This document shows positions 54,003 to 61,903 of a DNA stretch of 64,000 bases, piece by piece; positions within the stretch are counted from its first letter, which is position 1, and each line of letters opens with the position of its first letter. The notes under the pieces are model-generated. The model worked only from the letters and a program-made list of their open reading frames with translations. It did not search any database and was not told where the DNA came from. Source of the stretch: Paraburkholderia monticola (GTDB taxonomy: Bacteria > Pseudomonadota > Gammaproteobacteria > Burkholderiales > Burkholderiaceae); contig NZ_LRBG01000035.1 in assembly GCF_001580545.1 (NCBI RefSeq), positions 372,001 through 436,000 of the forward strand. The letters are read 5' to 3'. Made by a program: the position numbers and the translations under genes.

Positions 54003-54848
54003 ATGAAACCAGACCGCGAGACAGTCGCCGAGCCGGCCGGCGAAGCACCGGCTCAGCAGGCCTTCGCGTCCTACGCCGCGCCGCTGGTCGATGAGGCGAT
54101 CGAACTCGCCAACGGGATCCGCCACGACGCATCGCCCGAAGCGCTGCACAAACTGCGCGTGTCGCTGCGGCGGTTGCGGTCGTTGTGGTGGGCGTTCGCC
54201 CCGCTACTGGACAAGGGCGAGAATGCCCGCCAACGCGCCGTCTATAAGTTTCTCGCCACCGCGGCCGGTAAAACGCGCGATTGGGACATCCTGATCGAAC
54301 TGCTCTCGCGGGAAGGCAGCGGCGCGCAAGCGTTCATGCCGAAGCTCGAGCAGGCGCGCAGCGACACGCTGGCGACCAGCCGCGAAACCTTATTGAACGC
54401 CGACGTCAAACATCTGCTGCGCGATGCATTGGCTACCACTTCCGCGCAACTGCACGTGATGCACCAATCGGATATTGCACTGCGCAAATTCGCCGCTCGA
54501 CGCATCGACGCATCGGAGCGTTCGTTGAAGAAGCGCATCGAACGTGCACGCCGCGCTAAGCGCTCACATTACGACGCCTTTCACGATGTCAGAAAAGCGG
54601 GCAAGAAACTGCGCTATCTGTTCGAGTTTTTCGGGCCGGTGCTAAGAGGCGGTCATAAGCGCACGCTTAAACGGTTGAAGAAAATCCAGAAGCGCTTCGG
54701 CATGCTCAACGACACAGTCGCCAGTGAGGGGCTGTTGCGTGAGAATGCCGCGGCGCTTGCCAGTGCCGGCGACATCGAGGCCGCCTTGCAGTGGCTCGAT
54801 AAGAAACGCAAACGCCGCTTGCGCGCGGCGTCGGGGCTGCTAGGTTGA
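54003..54848 (+). CDS. CHAD domain protein (polyphosphate-binding helical fold)
   Basis: 281-residue soluble all-helical protein. The conserved His of HKLRVSLRRLRSLWWAF (residues ~47-63), KTRDWDILIELL, then HYDAFHDVRKAGKKLRYLFEFFGP and KIQKRFGMLNDTV are the marks of CHAD, a basic-channel helical domain shown to bind inorganic polyphosphate. The protein is strongly basic at its end (KKRKRRLRAASG). Together with PPK2 (50.4 kb) and the phosphate transporter it suggests a polyphosphate storage or granule locus. Its substrate-processing activity, if any, is unknown. ATG at 54003 chosen by family length. Confidence 0.92.
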   Translation: MKPDRETVAEPAGEAPAQQAFASYAAPLVDEAIELANGIRHDASPEALHKLRVSLRRLRSLWWAFAPLLDKGENARQRAVYKFLATAAGKTRDWDILIELLSREGSGAQAFMPKLEQARSDTLATSRETLLNADVKHLLRDALATTSAQLHVMHQSDIALRKFAARRIDASERSLKKRIERARRAKRSHYDAFHDVRKAGKKLRYLFEFFGPVLRGGHKRTLKRLKKIQKRFGMLNDTVASEGLLRENAAALASAGDIEAALQWLDKKRKRRLRAASGLLG

Positions 54849-54965
54849 TCGGGCGCGCCCGATCCTCGCTCGTGCGAAGGATGCGCAGCCTGGAATGCAC
54901 GGCGCACCGTGCTGCCGGTGCGCAGGAGTAACCCGCGAAATAATCCGGGAAAGGAGGCGAAGAGC

Positions 54966-56558
54966 GTGGTAAAGCGAACGCTTTCGCTGCGTCGTCGGCT
55001 GCGCGAGACGTTGCTTGTCGTCCGGATCGGCATGACTCGCTATGTGGGCAACCGCCCTTGGGTGGCTGGCATCGCTGGCACGGTGGTCGCATTGGCCATG
55101 TCGATTCTGATCGCGATGGAGGTCGGCGAAGGCCGTACCGAGACGCTCGATCATGCGCGCCAGACCTCGCAAAACCTCGTGTCGATCATTTCCGCGGATC
55201 TCGAACGCAACGTCGAGATTTATAGTCTGTCGCTGGAATCGATCGTGGATGCCGCGCGCGATCCGGTCACGTGGACGCTGCCGGTCGCCGTTCGCCAGGC
55301 GTTGCTGTTCGATCGAACGACTACCGCGGCCTATCTCGGCGGTGCTTACGTAATCGACGCGGACGGCGAAGTGGCCGCCGCGCAGTATGAAGGCGCGAAC
55401 ACGACCGTGCATCTCGACGACCGCGAATACTTTCTGGCGCAGCAGCGCAATCCGGCGACGGGCCTGTATTTCTCACATCCGTTCATGTCGCGGCTGCGAG
55501 ACAACAAGCTCTCGGTCGCGCTCACCCGGCGCATCGACGATGCCCAAGGCCGCTTTTCCGGCATCGCGCTGCTCGCGATTCGCATCGAGTACTTCCAGCA
55601 TCTGCTCGACCGGATCGACACCGGCAAGCAAGGCTCGGTCTTCATCGTCATGACGGACGGCACGCTGCTCGCGCGCAAGCCGATCGTCGTGCCTGAGATC
55701 GGCTTGAACATCGCAAACTCGCCAAACTTCCGGGAAATGAGCTCGCATGACTCGGGCAGCGACGTATCGATCGCGGCGGTCGACGGCGTGCGCCGCATGT
55801 TCACGTACGCGCACGTGCCGGGCACGCCGCTGATCGCGGTGGTCGCGCCCGCCGTCGACGACGTGCTCGCGCCGTGGGAGCATCGCAGCCATGTGGCCGC
55901 TGCGCTGACCGTCGCATTCGGTGCGGTGTTCGTGTTCGTATCGTGGCTGCTCGCGTTCGCGCTACGCGACAAGCAGCGCGCGCAGGCTGCGCTGCAGCGT
56001 CTGGCCGCGACCGATCCGCTGACCAAGCTCAACAATCGCCGCGTGCTCGACAAGCGGCTCGAGGACGAATGGCGGCGCGCGCGACGCGAGACCAAGCCGC
56101 TGTCGGTACTGTTCATCGACATCGATCACTTCAAGATTTTCAACGATACCTACGGACACGAGAGCGGCGACGAGGTGTTGATCGCGGTGGCCGATTGCAT
56201 CGCGTCCGTGGTGCGCCGCTCGGTCGATCTGGTCGCGCGCTACGGCGGCGAAGAGTTTGCGGTAGTGCTGCCGGATACCAACGCGCAGGGCGCGTTCGCG
56301 GTCGCGGAGCAGATTCGCCGCAAGGTGGAAAGCCAGGTCATCCTGCGGGGGCAGGCGGCGCGCGGGGTGACGGTCAGCGTCGGCTGCGCGACGGCGCTGC
56401 CGACGGCGAGCGATAGCGGGGGCGGGCTCGAACTGCTGGCCGCCGCCGATCAACAACTTTATGTGGCGAAGAACCAGGGGCGCAATCGCACCAGTTCGGC
56501 GCAGTGGAAGGAAGAGGCAGCGGCGCAGGCGCCTTCGGGTGCTGGGGCCGGGCTTTGA
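54966..56558 (+). CDS. Diguanylate cyclase with periplasmic Cache sensor domain
   Basis: 530-residue protein starting at GTG, fixed by AGGAGG 8 bases upstream. First membrane helix ~30-55, then a ~230-residue periplasmic double-Cache (dCache) domain containing DREYFLAQQRNPATGLYFSHPF, second helix ~295-315 and a GGDEF domain. LFIDIDHFKIFNDTYGHESGDEV and GGEEF are intact, preceded by RSVD, a complete inhibitory I-site. It should detect a small extracellular ligand and make cyclic di-GMP inside. Third cyclase of the window and the only one with a recognised sensor. It follows the CHAD gene by 117 bases on the same strand. Confidence 0.91.
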   Translation: MVKRTLSLRRRLRETLLVVRIGMTRYVGNRPWVAGIAGTVVALAMSILIAMEVGEGRTETLDHARQTSQNLVSIISADLERNVEIYSLSLESIVDAARDPVTWTLPVAVRQALLFDRTTTAAYLGGAYVIDADGEVAAAQYEGANTTVHLDDREYFLAQQRNPATGLYFSHPFMSRLRDNKLSVALTRRIDDAQGRFSGIALLAIRIEYFQHLLDRIDTGKQGSVFIVMTDGTLLARKPIVVPEIGLNIANSPNFREMSSHDSGSDVSIAAVDGVRRMFTYAHVPGTPLIAVVAPAVDDVLAPWEHRSHVAAALTVAFGAVFVFVSWLLAFALRDKQRAQAALQRLAATDPLTKLNNRRVLDKRLEDEWRRARRETKPLSVLFIDIDHFKIFNDTYGHESGDEVLIAVADCIASVVRRSVDLVARYGGEEFAVVLPDTNAQGAFAVAEQIRRKVESQVILRGQAARGVTVSVGCATALPTASDSGGGLELLAAADQQLYVAKNQGRNRTSSAQWKEEAAAQAPSGAGAGL

Positions 56559-56618
56559 CTCCAGGCGCTCAGGAGGCGGCGGCGCTTTCCCGGCCGGGTT
56601 GTCGCGGCGCGGCGCGAT

Positions 56619-57728
56619 TCAGGCGCGCTCCGCGCTTGGCGGCGCGAACCCGCGCAATGTCACGGCCGCCGGCATTTCGTCCCGGAACGCCGAGGGCTGC
56701 GGATCGGCGGCCGAACCGTCTGCGGAAGCCAGCAACCCCACCGGGAAGCCGCGCCGCTGCCATGCATCGAGTCCGCCGCGCAGCGCGCGAATCCGCGTGT
56801 AGCCGTTGCTGCGCATATGTTGCGAGACTTCGAGCGCGGTCGCGCTGTCCGGGCAGATGCAATAGATCACCATGTCGTGCGCGCGCAGCGCGCCATCGAT
56901 CTGTTCGGGCGAGTGCGGATCGAGCGCGAGCGCGTCGGGAATCTGTCGTCGCAGATCGAGCAGCGGCGCGCCGGGCCGTGCATCGAGCACACGGGATGGC
57001 GTCATGCGGCTCATGCGGCCGAGGCGCCGCCAGCGCCACGGCATTCCCGACCTGACGCTCGCCGGTGAGGCGCGCGGCGGAGCGGCCAGCATCGGCGTGG
57101 CTGCGCCCGATGCGGCGCGCGCGAAGCGACGTCGCAAGCGATACCGTAGATGCAGCCGGTAGAGCAGATAGACGAGCGCCACGGCAAGGAGGATGTCGGC
57201 GAGGGTGCCGCCGCGCTGCTCCACGAACGCGCGCAGCATGTGCAACTCGCGTTCCACCGCCGCGCCGCCGAGCAGCCAGAAGGCCGCCCACGCAATCACG
57301 CTCGCGAGTTCCCAGAGTGCGTAGATGCGGATATCCACCGCAGTCGTGCCCATCAGCGGCGGCGTGATCAGGCCGAGCCCAGGCACGAACTTCGAGACCG
57401 ACACGAGCGGCACGCCGTAGCGTTCGAACAGCGAGCGCGCCATTTCGAGCCTCGTATCGACGGCGGGCGACAGGCGGCCGAGCCACGCGAGCAGCTTGCG
57501 GCCGTATAGCCGGCCGGCCGCGAACCAGGTGCCGTCGCCGATCAACGCGCCCAGCACCGCCGCGCCGAGGACAGGCCAGAACGACAGGGTGCCCGCGGCG
57601 ATCGCCGAGCCCGCGAACAACAGCATCGGCACGGCAGGAATCGGTACACCGAGGCGCGTCAGCAGGACGTTGACGAACACGATCGCGCTGCCCCAGGTTG
57701 AAACCGCCGACAACGGAAACTCGACCAA
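56619..57728 (-). CDS. DedA-family membrane protein fused to a rhodanese domain
   Basis: 369-residue fusion. Residues ~1-200 are a DedA/SNARE-associated domain with about five membrane segments: GVPIPAVPMLLFAGSAIAAGTLSF, ALIGDGTWFAAGRLYGRKLL and FVPGLGLITPPLMGTTAVDIRIYALWE. After a basic linker, residues ~265-345 are a rhodanese: LDARPGAPLLDLRRQIPDALALDP with active-site Cys in YCICPDSATA. DedA proteins flip or transport lipids; rhodanese handles persulfide sulfur. The start is inferred as TTG at 57728 because AGGAG lies 8 bases before it and directly at the first helix; ATG at 57845 would add 39 residues without a ribosome-binding site. Confidence 0.82.
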   Translation of the reverse strand: MVEFPLSAVSTWGSAIVFVNVLLTRLGVPIPAVPMLLFAGSAIAAGTLSFWPVLGAAVLGALIGDGTWFAAGRLYGRKLLAWLGRLSPAVDTRLEMARSLFERYGVPLVSVSKFVPGLGLITPPLMGTTAVDIRIYALWELASVIAWAAFWLLGGAAVERELHMLRAFVEQRGGTLADILLAVALVYLLYRLHLRYRLRRRFARAASGAATPMLAAPPRASPASVRSGMPWRWRRLGRMSRMTPSRVLDARPGAPLLDLRRQIPDALALDPHSPEQIDGALRAHDMVIYCICPDSATALEVSQHMRSNGYTRIRALRGGLDAWQRRGFPVGLLASADGSAADPQPSAFRDEMPAAVTLRGFAPPSAERA

Positions 57729-58100
57729 TTCAGGCGCTCCTGTTGCTGCTGTTGGGCCGGCATGCGCGCGCAAACCCGCTTTGCATGGGCGCTCCGCATG
57801 CAGCACATTGCAAAGCGCGTTCCTGTCGCGCAGTGGGTTCAGCATAACCGAAGGTCTGCGCATGGGCGCGCGGAGCGGTGTGGGTTGGGCGGCGTGTCGA
57901 TCAGAGAAGGAGAGGGACGACGACGGCCGGTGGGGCGCGTTGGCGTCGATCGCCATGACGCAACTAACGGCCAAGTCCGCGTGCTCACCGCGACGTGCGC
58001 GGTGCGCGTCGGGAAGTGCCCGTGGAACGCAACATTGATTCGCAGGGGCGGGGGCTGCATCGTCAGGGCACTGCAAAACGCCCCGCCCAGGTTCAACCCC

Positions 58101-58739
58101 TCAGGTATTCGGCACCGCCACCACACCCGGATTTCCGACGATCGCCAGAAACTCGCGCCGTGTCGACGGATCGGTGCGGAACGTGCCGAGCATGCGCGAC
58201 GTGACCATCGTGACGCCGGCCTTATGCACGCCTCGCGTCGACATGCACTGATGCGCGGCTTCGAGAATCACGCCGACGCCGGCCGGCTGCAGCACGTCGT
58301 TCAGCGTATCGGCGATTTGCACTGTCATCTTTTCCTGGATCTGCAGCCGTTTCGCGAATGCATCGACGAGACGTGCGAGCTTTGAAATGCCGACCACACG
58401 ATGATTCGGCAGATACGCGACGTGCGCGCGTCCGATGATCGGCACCATATGGTGCTCGCAATAGCTTTCGAAGCGGATGTCCTTCAGCACGATCATTTCG
58501 TCGTAGCCGTCCACTTCGGAGAAAGTGCGCGCGAGGATGTCGCGCGGATCGACCTGATAGCCGGCGAAGAACTCCTCGTAGGCGCGCACCACGCGCGCCG
58601 GCGTGTCGATCAGGCCTTCGCGGCTCGGGTCGTCGCCGGCCCAGCGCAGCATCACGCGCACGGCCGCTTCAGCTTCTTCGCGGCTCGGGCGTTCGGCGGC
58701 CGCTGCGGGTTTGGTTTTCTTTGCCTTGCTGCTGCTCAT
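58101..58739 (-). CDS. folE: GTP cyclohydrolase I
   Basis: 212-residue enzyme making 7,8-dihydroneopterin triphosphate from GTP for folate or tetrahydrobiopterin. The zinc ligands are present: Cys in [14 protein letters not shown] (with the two His) and Cys in [10 protein letters not shown]; the [20 protein letters not shown] helix is also typical. The N-terminal ~18 residues are Lys/Ala-rich and low complexity. AGGAGGA upstream of ATG 58739 decides the start. Single gene; no folK, folP or other pterin genes adjacent. Confidence 0.95.
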   Translation of the reverse strand: MSSSKAKKTKPAAAAERPSREEAEAAVRVMLRWAGDDPSREGLIDTPARVVRAYEEFFAGYQVDPRDILARTFSEVDGYDEMIVLKDIRFESYCEHHMVPIIGRAHVAYLPNHRVVGISKLARLVDAFAKRLQIQEKMTVQIADTLNDVLQPAGVGVILEAAHQCMSTRGVHKAGVTMVTSRMLGTFRTDPSTRREFLAIVGNPGVVAVPNT

Positions 58740-58876
58740 GCGTCGTCCTCCTGGATCGCGCGCCGACGCTGCCCGGCGCGCGGGGTCAGTAACTAAGCCC
58801 ATTGTTCCATGTTTCGCCCCCAAAGGTGCCGATGCCCCTTGCGCTGCCGGGGCGGTCGCGGACTTGCTTCAAACGA

Positions 58877-59806
58877 CTACTTCGGCCATTCGTCCATCGC
58901 ATCGTTGAACAGTTCGGCGACCAGGCCACGCAGCCAGCTCAGGCGCGGATCGTTATGAAACTTGCGATGCCAATGTTGCCGCAGATCGAAGCGCGGCAAC
59001 GGCAGCGGCGGCTCGACGAGCATGATCGACGCGTGCTCCGACACGTACGCGAAGCCGATCGCATGCGGCACGGTCGCAAGCAGATCGGTGCGCGCGAGAA
59101 TGAACGGCAGGCTCATGAAGTGCGGCGTTTCAAGCACGGCGCGTCGCCTGATGCGCTTCTTTTCGAGGTACGCCTCGAGGATTTCCTGGCTGCGTCCCTC
59201 GGCGCGCACGACCGCGTGCCCTGACGCCATGTATTGCTCTAGCGTGAGCGGCCCCTTCGACAGCGGATGCCCGCTGCGCATCAGGCAGATGAAGCGATGC
59301 GTGAAGAGCCGCTGCTGAAAGAAGTTATTGCCCGACAGGTCCGGAAAATAGCCGACGGCGAGATCGACATCGCCCGATTCGAGTCCGCGCTCGACCTGCG
59401 CTGGCGACAGCGACACCGAGCGCAGATTCGCGGAAGGCGCCCGCTCGGCGAACAGCTGCAAAAGTCGCGGCAGAAACACGATCTCGCCGACGTCGGACAG
59501 CGCGATCGAGAACGTGTGCGTGCTCGTGGCCGGATCGAAGTTCTGCACCTCGAGCATGCCTTTCTCGATGCGCAACAGCGCATCGCGTGCGGCGGGCAGG
59601 ATCGCGAGCGCGCGCGGCGTCGGCTCCATGCCTTTCGATGTGCGCACGAACAGCGGATCGTCGAAGTACTCGCGCAGGCGGCCGAGCGCGGTGCTCACAC
59701 GCGGCTGGCTCACGCCGAGCTGCTCGGCGGCGCGGCTCACGTTGCGTGTGTCTTCCATCGCGACCAGATAGGGGATCAGATTCAGATCCAGAGGTGTCTC
59801 GGACAT
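58877..59806 (-). CDS. LysR-type regulator divergent from the pca genes
   Basis: 309-residue activator/repressor. The N-terminal HTH (DLNLIPYLVAMEDTRNVSRAAEQLGVSQPRVSTALGRLREYFDDPLFVRTSKG) is the LysR signature, and the effector domain has FPDLSGNNFFQQRLFTHRFICLMRSGHPL, closest in wording to the NodD/NahR/LinR group. It lies divergently before pcaI, so it may sense an aromatic pathway compound such as beta-ketoadipate. It does not look like PcaQ by position or by effector domain. TATCGATA at 59855-59862 is a palindrome ~50 bases upstream of its start. Confidence 0.9.
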   Translation of the reverse strand: MSETPLDLNLIPYLVAMEDTRNVSRAAEQLGVSQPRVSTALGRLREYFDDPLFVRTSKGMEPTPRALAILPAARDALLRIEKGMLEVQNFDPATSTHTFSIALSDVGEIVFLPRLLQLFAERAPSANLRSVSLSPAQVERGLESGDVDLAVGYFPDLSGNNFFQQRLFTHRFICLMRSGHPLSKGPLTLEQYMASGHAVVRAEGRSQEILEAYLEKKRIRRRAVLETPHFMSLPFILARTDLLATVPHAIGFAYVSEHASIMLVEPPLPLPRFDLRQHWHRKFHNDPRLSWLRGLVAELFNDAMDEWPK

Positions 59807-60223
59807 GTTTGTTATGGCTCGCGGGGCGGGCGGGGCACGACCGTGTCTATGCCGTATCGATATAGAGCCTAGTAGAAAAATCGCCTGTCAGCATAATGGG
59901 AATTGACGCGGCCCGCTTTTTCGCGCGCGAGTGGAGCGCGATGCAGGCCGTCGCTGCAGCACCCGGCGACCTATGATGGAGGGGCTTTCCCTGGTTTCCC
60001 TGCCTTGACAACCCGCCCACAGGACAACCATAATCGCCGAAGCGTTCGCTAAACGAATCACTGTTCACAGAACGAACAATTCAGCCGCGAACCAACCCAA
60101 GGCGCCAGCCCGCTCACCATCTCGCGAGCCGTCGCCAGCATGCCCGGAGACTGTTTCCACGCGAGCCTTGTCGGTTAGGGCTGTCAGCCCAGCGGCATTT
60201 AGCGCCCCCAAAGGAATTTCGAC
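59807..60223. other. Divergent region of lysR and pcaI
   Basis: 417 bases with no gene seen; contains the operator candidates below and the palindrome TATCGATA (59855-59862). It should hold both promoters. Confidence 0.6.
60045..60077. promoter_or_regulatory. IclR-type operator cluster upstream of pcaI
   Basis: TTCGCTAAACGAA (60045-60057) is followed by TGTTC...GAAC/CGAAC half-sites within 20 bases (to 60077). Repeated GTTCG/CGAAC half-sites are typical of PcaR/PobR-like IclR regulators of protocatechuate genes. No IclR gene is in the window. Confidence 0.5.
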
Positions 60224-60931
60224 ATGATCAACAAGATTTTCGAGACACTTCAATCGGCGGTTGCCGATGTCCACGACGGCGCGACTGTCATGATCGGTGG
60301 CTTCGGCACGGCCGGCATGCCGTCCGAACTGATCGACGCGCTGATCGAGCAGGGCGCGCGCAACCTGACCATCGTCAACAACAATGCAGGTAACGGCGAC
60401 ATTGGCCTCGCGGCGCTGCTGAAGGCCAAGCGCGTGCGCAAGATCATCTGCTCGTTCCCGCGTCAAACCGACTCGTATGTATTCGACGCGCTCTATCGCG
60501 CCGGCGAAATCGAACTCGAACTCGTGCCGCAAGGCAACCTCGCCGAGCGCATTCGCGCGGCGGGCGCGGGCATCGGCGGCTTCTTCACGCCGACCGCGTA
60601 CGGCACCAAGCTCGCCGAAGGCAAGGAAACGCGCCTGATCGACGGCCGTCACTACGTGCTCGAAGCGCCACTGCATGCCGACTTCGCGCTGATCAAGGCG
60701 TACAAGGGCGACCGTTGGGGCAACCTGATCTATCGCAAGACCGCGCGTAACTTCGGGCCGATCATGGCCAGCGCCGCGAAGACCGCGATCGTGCAGGTGT
60801 CGGAAGTGGTGCCGCTCGGCGGCCTCGATCCGGAAGAGATCGTCACGCCCGGCATTTTCGTGCAACGCGTGATCGCGGTGCCGCAAGCGGCGCATGCCCC
60901 GACGCCCAATCCTCACGACGCTGCTGCCTGA
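60224..60931 (+). CDS. pcaI: 3-oxoadipate CoA-transferase subunit A
   Basis: 235-residue alpha subunit. It has the phrase FETLQSAVADVHDGATVMIGGFGTAGMPSELI, the class I CoA-transferase glycine signature, then TIVNNNAGNGDIGLAALL and GAGIGGFFTPTAYGT. With subunit B it moves CoA from succinyl-CoA to beta-ketoadipate in the last but one step of aromatic breakdown. It starts 417 bases from the divergent lysR and is followed by pcaJ after 13 bases. Confidence 0.95.
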   Translation: MINKIFETLQSAVADVHDGATVMIGGFGTAGMPSELIDALIEQGARNLTIVNNNAGNGDIGLAALLKAKRVRKIICSFPRQTDSYVFDALYRAGEIELELVPQGNLAERIRAAGAGIGGFFTPTAYGTKLAEGKETRLIDGRHYVLEAPLHADFALIKAYKGDRWGNLIYRKTARNFGPIMASAAKTAIVQVSEVVPLGGLDPEEIVTPGIFVQRVIAVPQAAHAPTPNPHDAAA

Positions 60932-60944
60932 ACCGGAGACCGAC

Positions 60945-61604
60945 ATGAAGAAACTGACCCGCGATGAAATGGCCAAGCGCGTTGCCCAGGACATCCCTGA
61001 AGGCGCTTACGTGAACCTCGGCATCGGCGTGCCGACGCTGGTGGCGAACCACCTCGCCGCCGACAAGGAAATCTTCCTGCACAGCGAAAACGGCCTGCTC
61101 GGCATGGGCCCGGCACCGGCGAAGGGCGAGGAAGACGACGAACTGATCAACGCCGGCAAGCAGCACGTCACGCTGCTGACGGGCGGTGCTTACTTCCACC
61201 ACGCGGATTCGTTCGCGATGATGCGCGGCGGCCATCTCGACTTCTGCGTGCTCGGCGCGTTCCAGGTCTCGGCGAAGGGCGACCTCGCGAACTGGCACAC
61301 CGGCGCGCCCGACGCGATTCCGGCGGTCGGCGGCGCGATGGACCTCGCGATCGGCGCGAAGCAGGTCTACGTGATGATGGAGCACCTGACCAAGCAGGGC
61401 GAAAGCAAGATCACCGCCGAGTGCTCGTACCCGGTCACCGGTATCGGCTGCGTGACCCGTATCTATACGGACCTCGCGATGATCGACGTGACGAAGGAAG
61501 GCCTCGTCGTGCGTGAGATTTTCACGGACATCGGCTTCGACGAACTGCTGAAGCTGACCGGCGTGCCGATGACAGACGGCACCCAGGCTGCGCGCGCGGC
61601 CTGA
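60945..61604 (+). CDS. pcaJ: 3-oxoadipate CoA-transferase subunit B
   Basis: 219-residue beta subunit. The catalytic Glu lies in SENGLLGMGP, the signature that forms the glutamyl-CoA intermediate, and ADKEIFLHSENG is typical. The following GAYFHHADSFAMMRGGHLDFCVLGAFQVSAKGDLANWHTGAP matches the family throughout. GGAG 7 bases before the ATG fixes the start. It completes the pcaIJ pair; a large hairpin lies in the 299-base gap that separates it from pcaB. Confidence 0.95.
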   Translation: MKKLTRDEMAKRVAQDIPEGAYVNLGIGVPTLVANHLAADKEIFLHSENGLLGMGPAPAKGEEDDELINAGKQHVTLLTGGAYFHHADSFAMMRGGHLDFCVLGAFQVSAKGDLANWHTGAPDAIPAVGGAMDLAIGAKQVYVMMEHLTKQGESKITAECSYPVTGIGCVTRIYTDLAMIDVTKEGLVVREIFTDIGFDELLKLTGVPMTDGTQAARAA

Positions 61605-61712
61605 GGGTCGGCTGAGGCGTCGCGGCGGCGGTCTGCCTGTCGGCCGCACCGATGGCGCCTCATCTGAACGACGCAATACGTCGCATCCATTCGATGCCCG
61701 GCGTTGCATGAA

Positions 61713-61756
61713 CAGGCCAGCGCTGACGGGGCAAACCCCGCGTCAGCGCTGGCCTG
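61713..61756. repeat. 16-bp perfect inverted repeat between pcaJ and pcaB
   Basis: 61713-61728 pairs perfectly with 61741-61756, and inner GGG/CCC can extend the fold. No T-run follows, so it may be an mRNA-stability or attenuation hairpin separating pcaIJ from pcaBD expression. Confidence 0.7.
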
Positions 61757-61903
61757 GCAACTTCGGCGACGTGCCGGCGGCGTTTGGCGCACAATACGCA
61801 GCACATGCCGCGGCACACGCACGGCACGGAGCGGCACCGCGCCTGATTTGAACCGCCGCGCGCCGCTTTCCCAGTTCCGAATCCCTCGCACATCGACGTC
61901 ACC

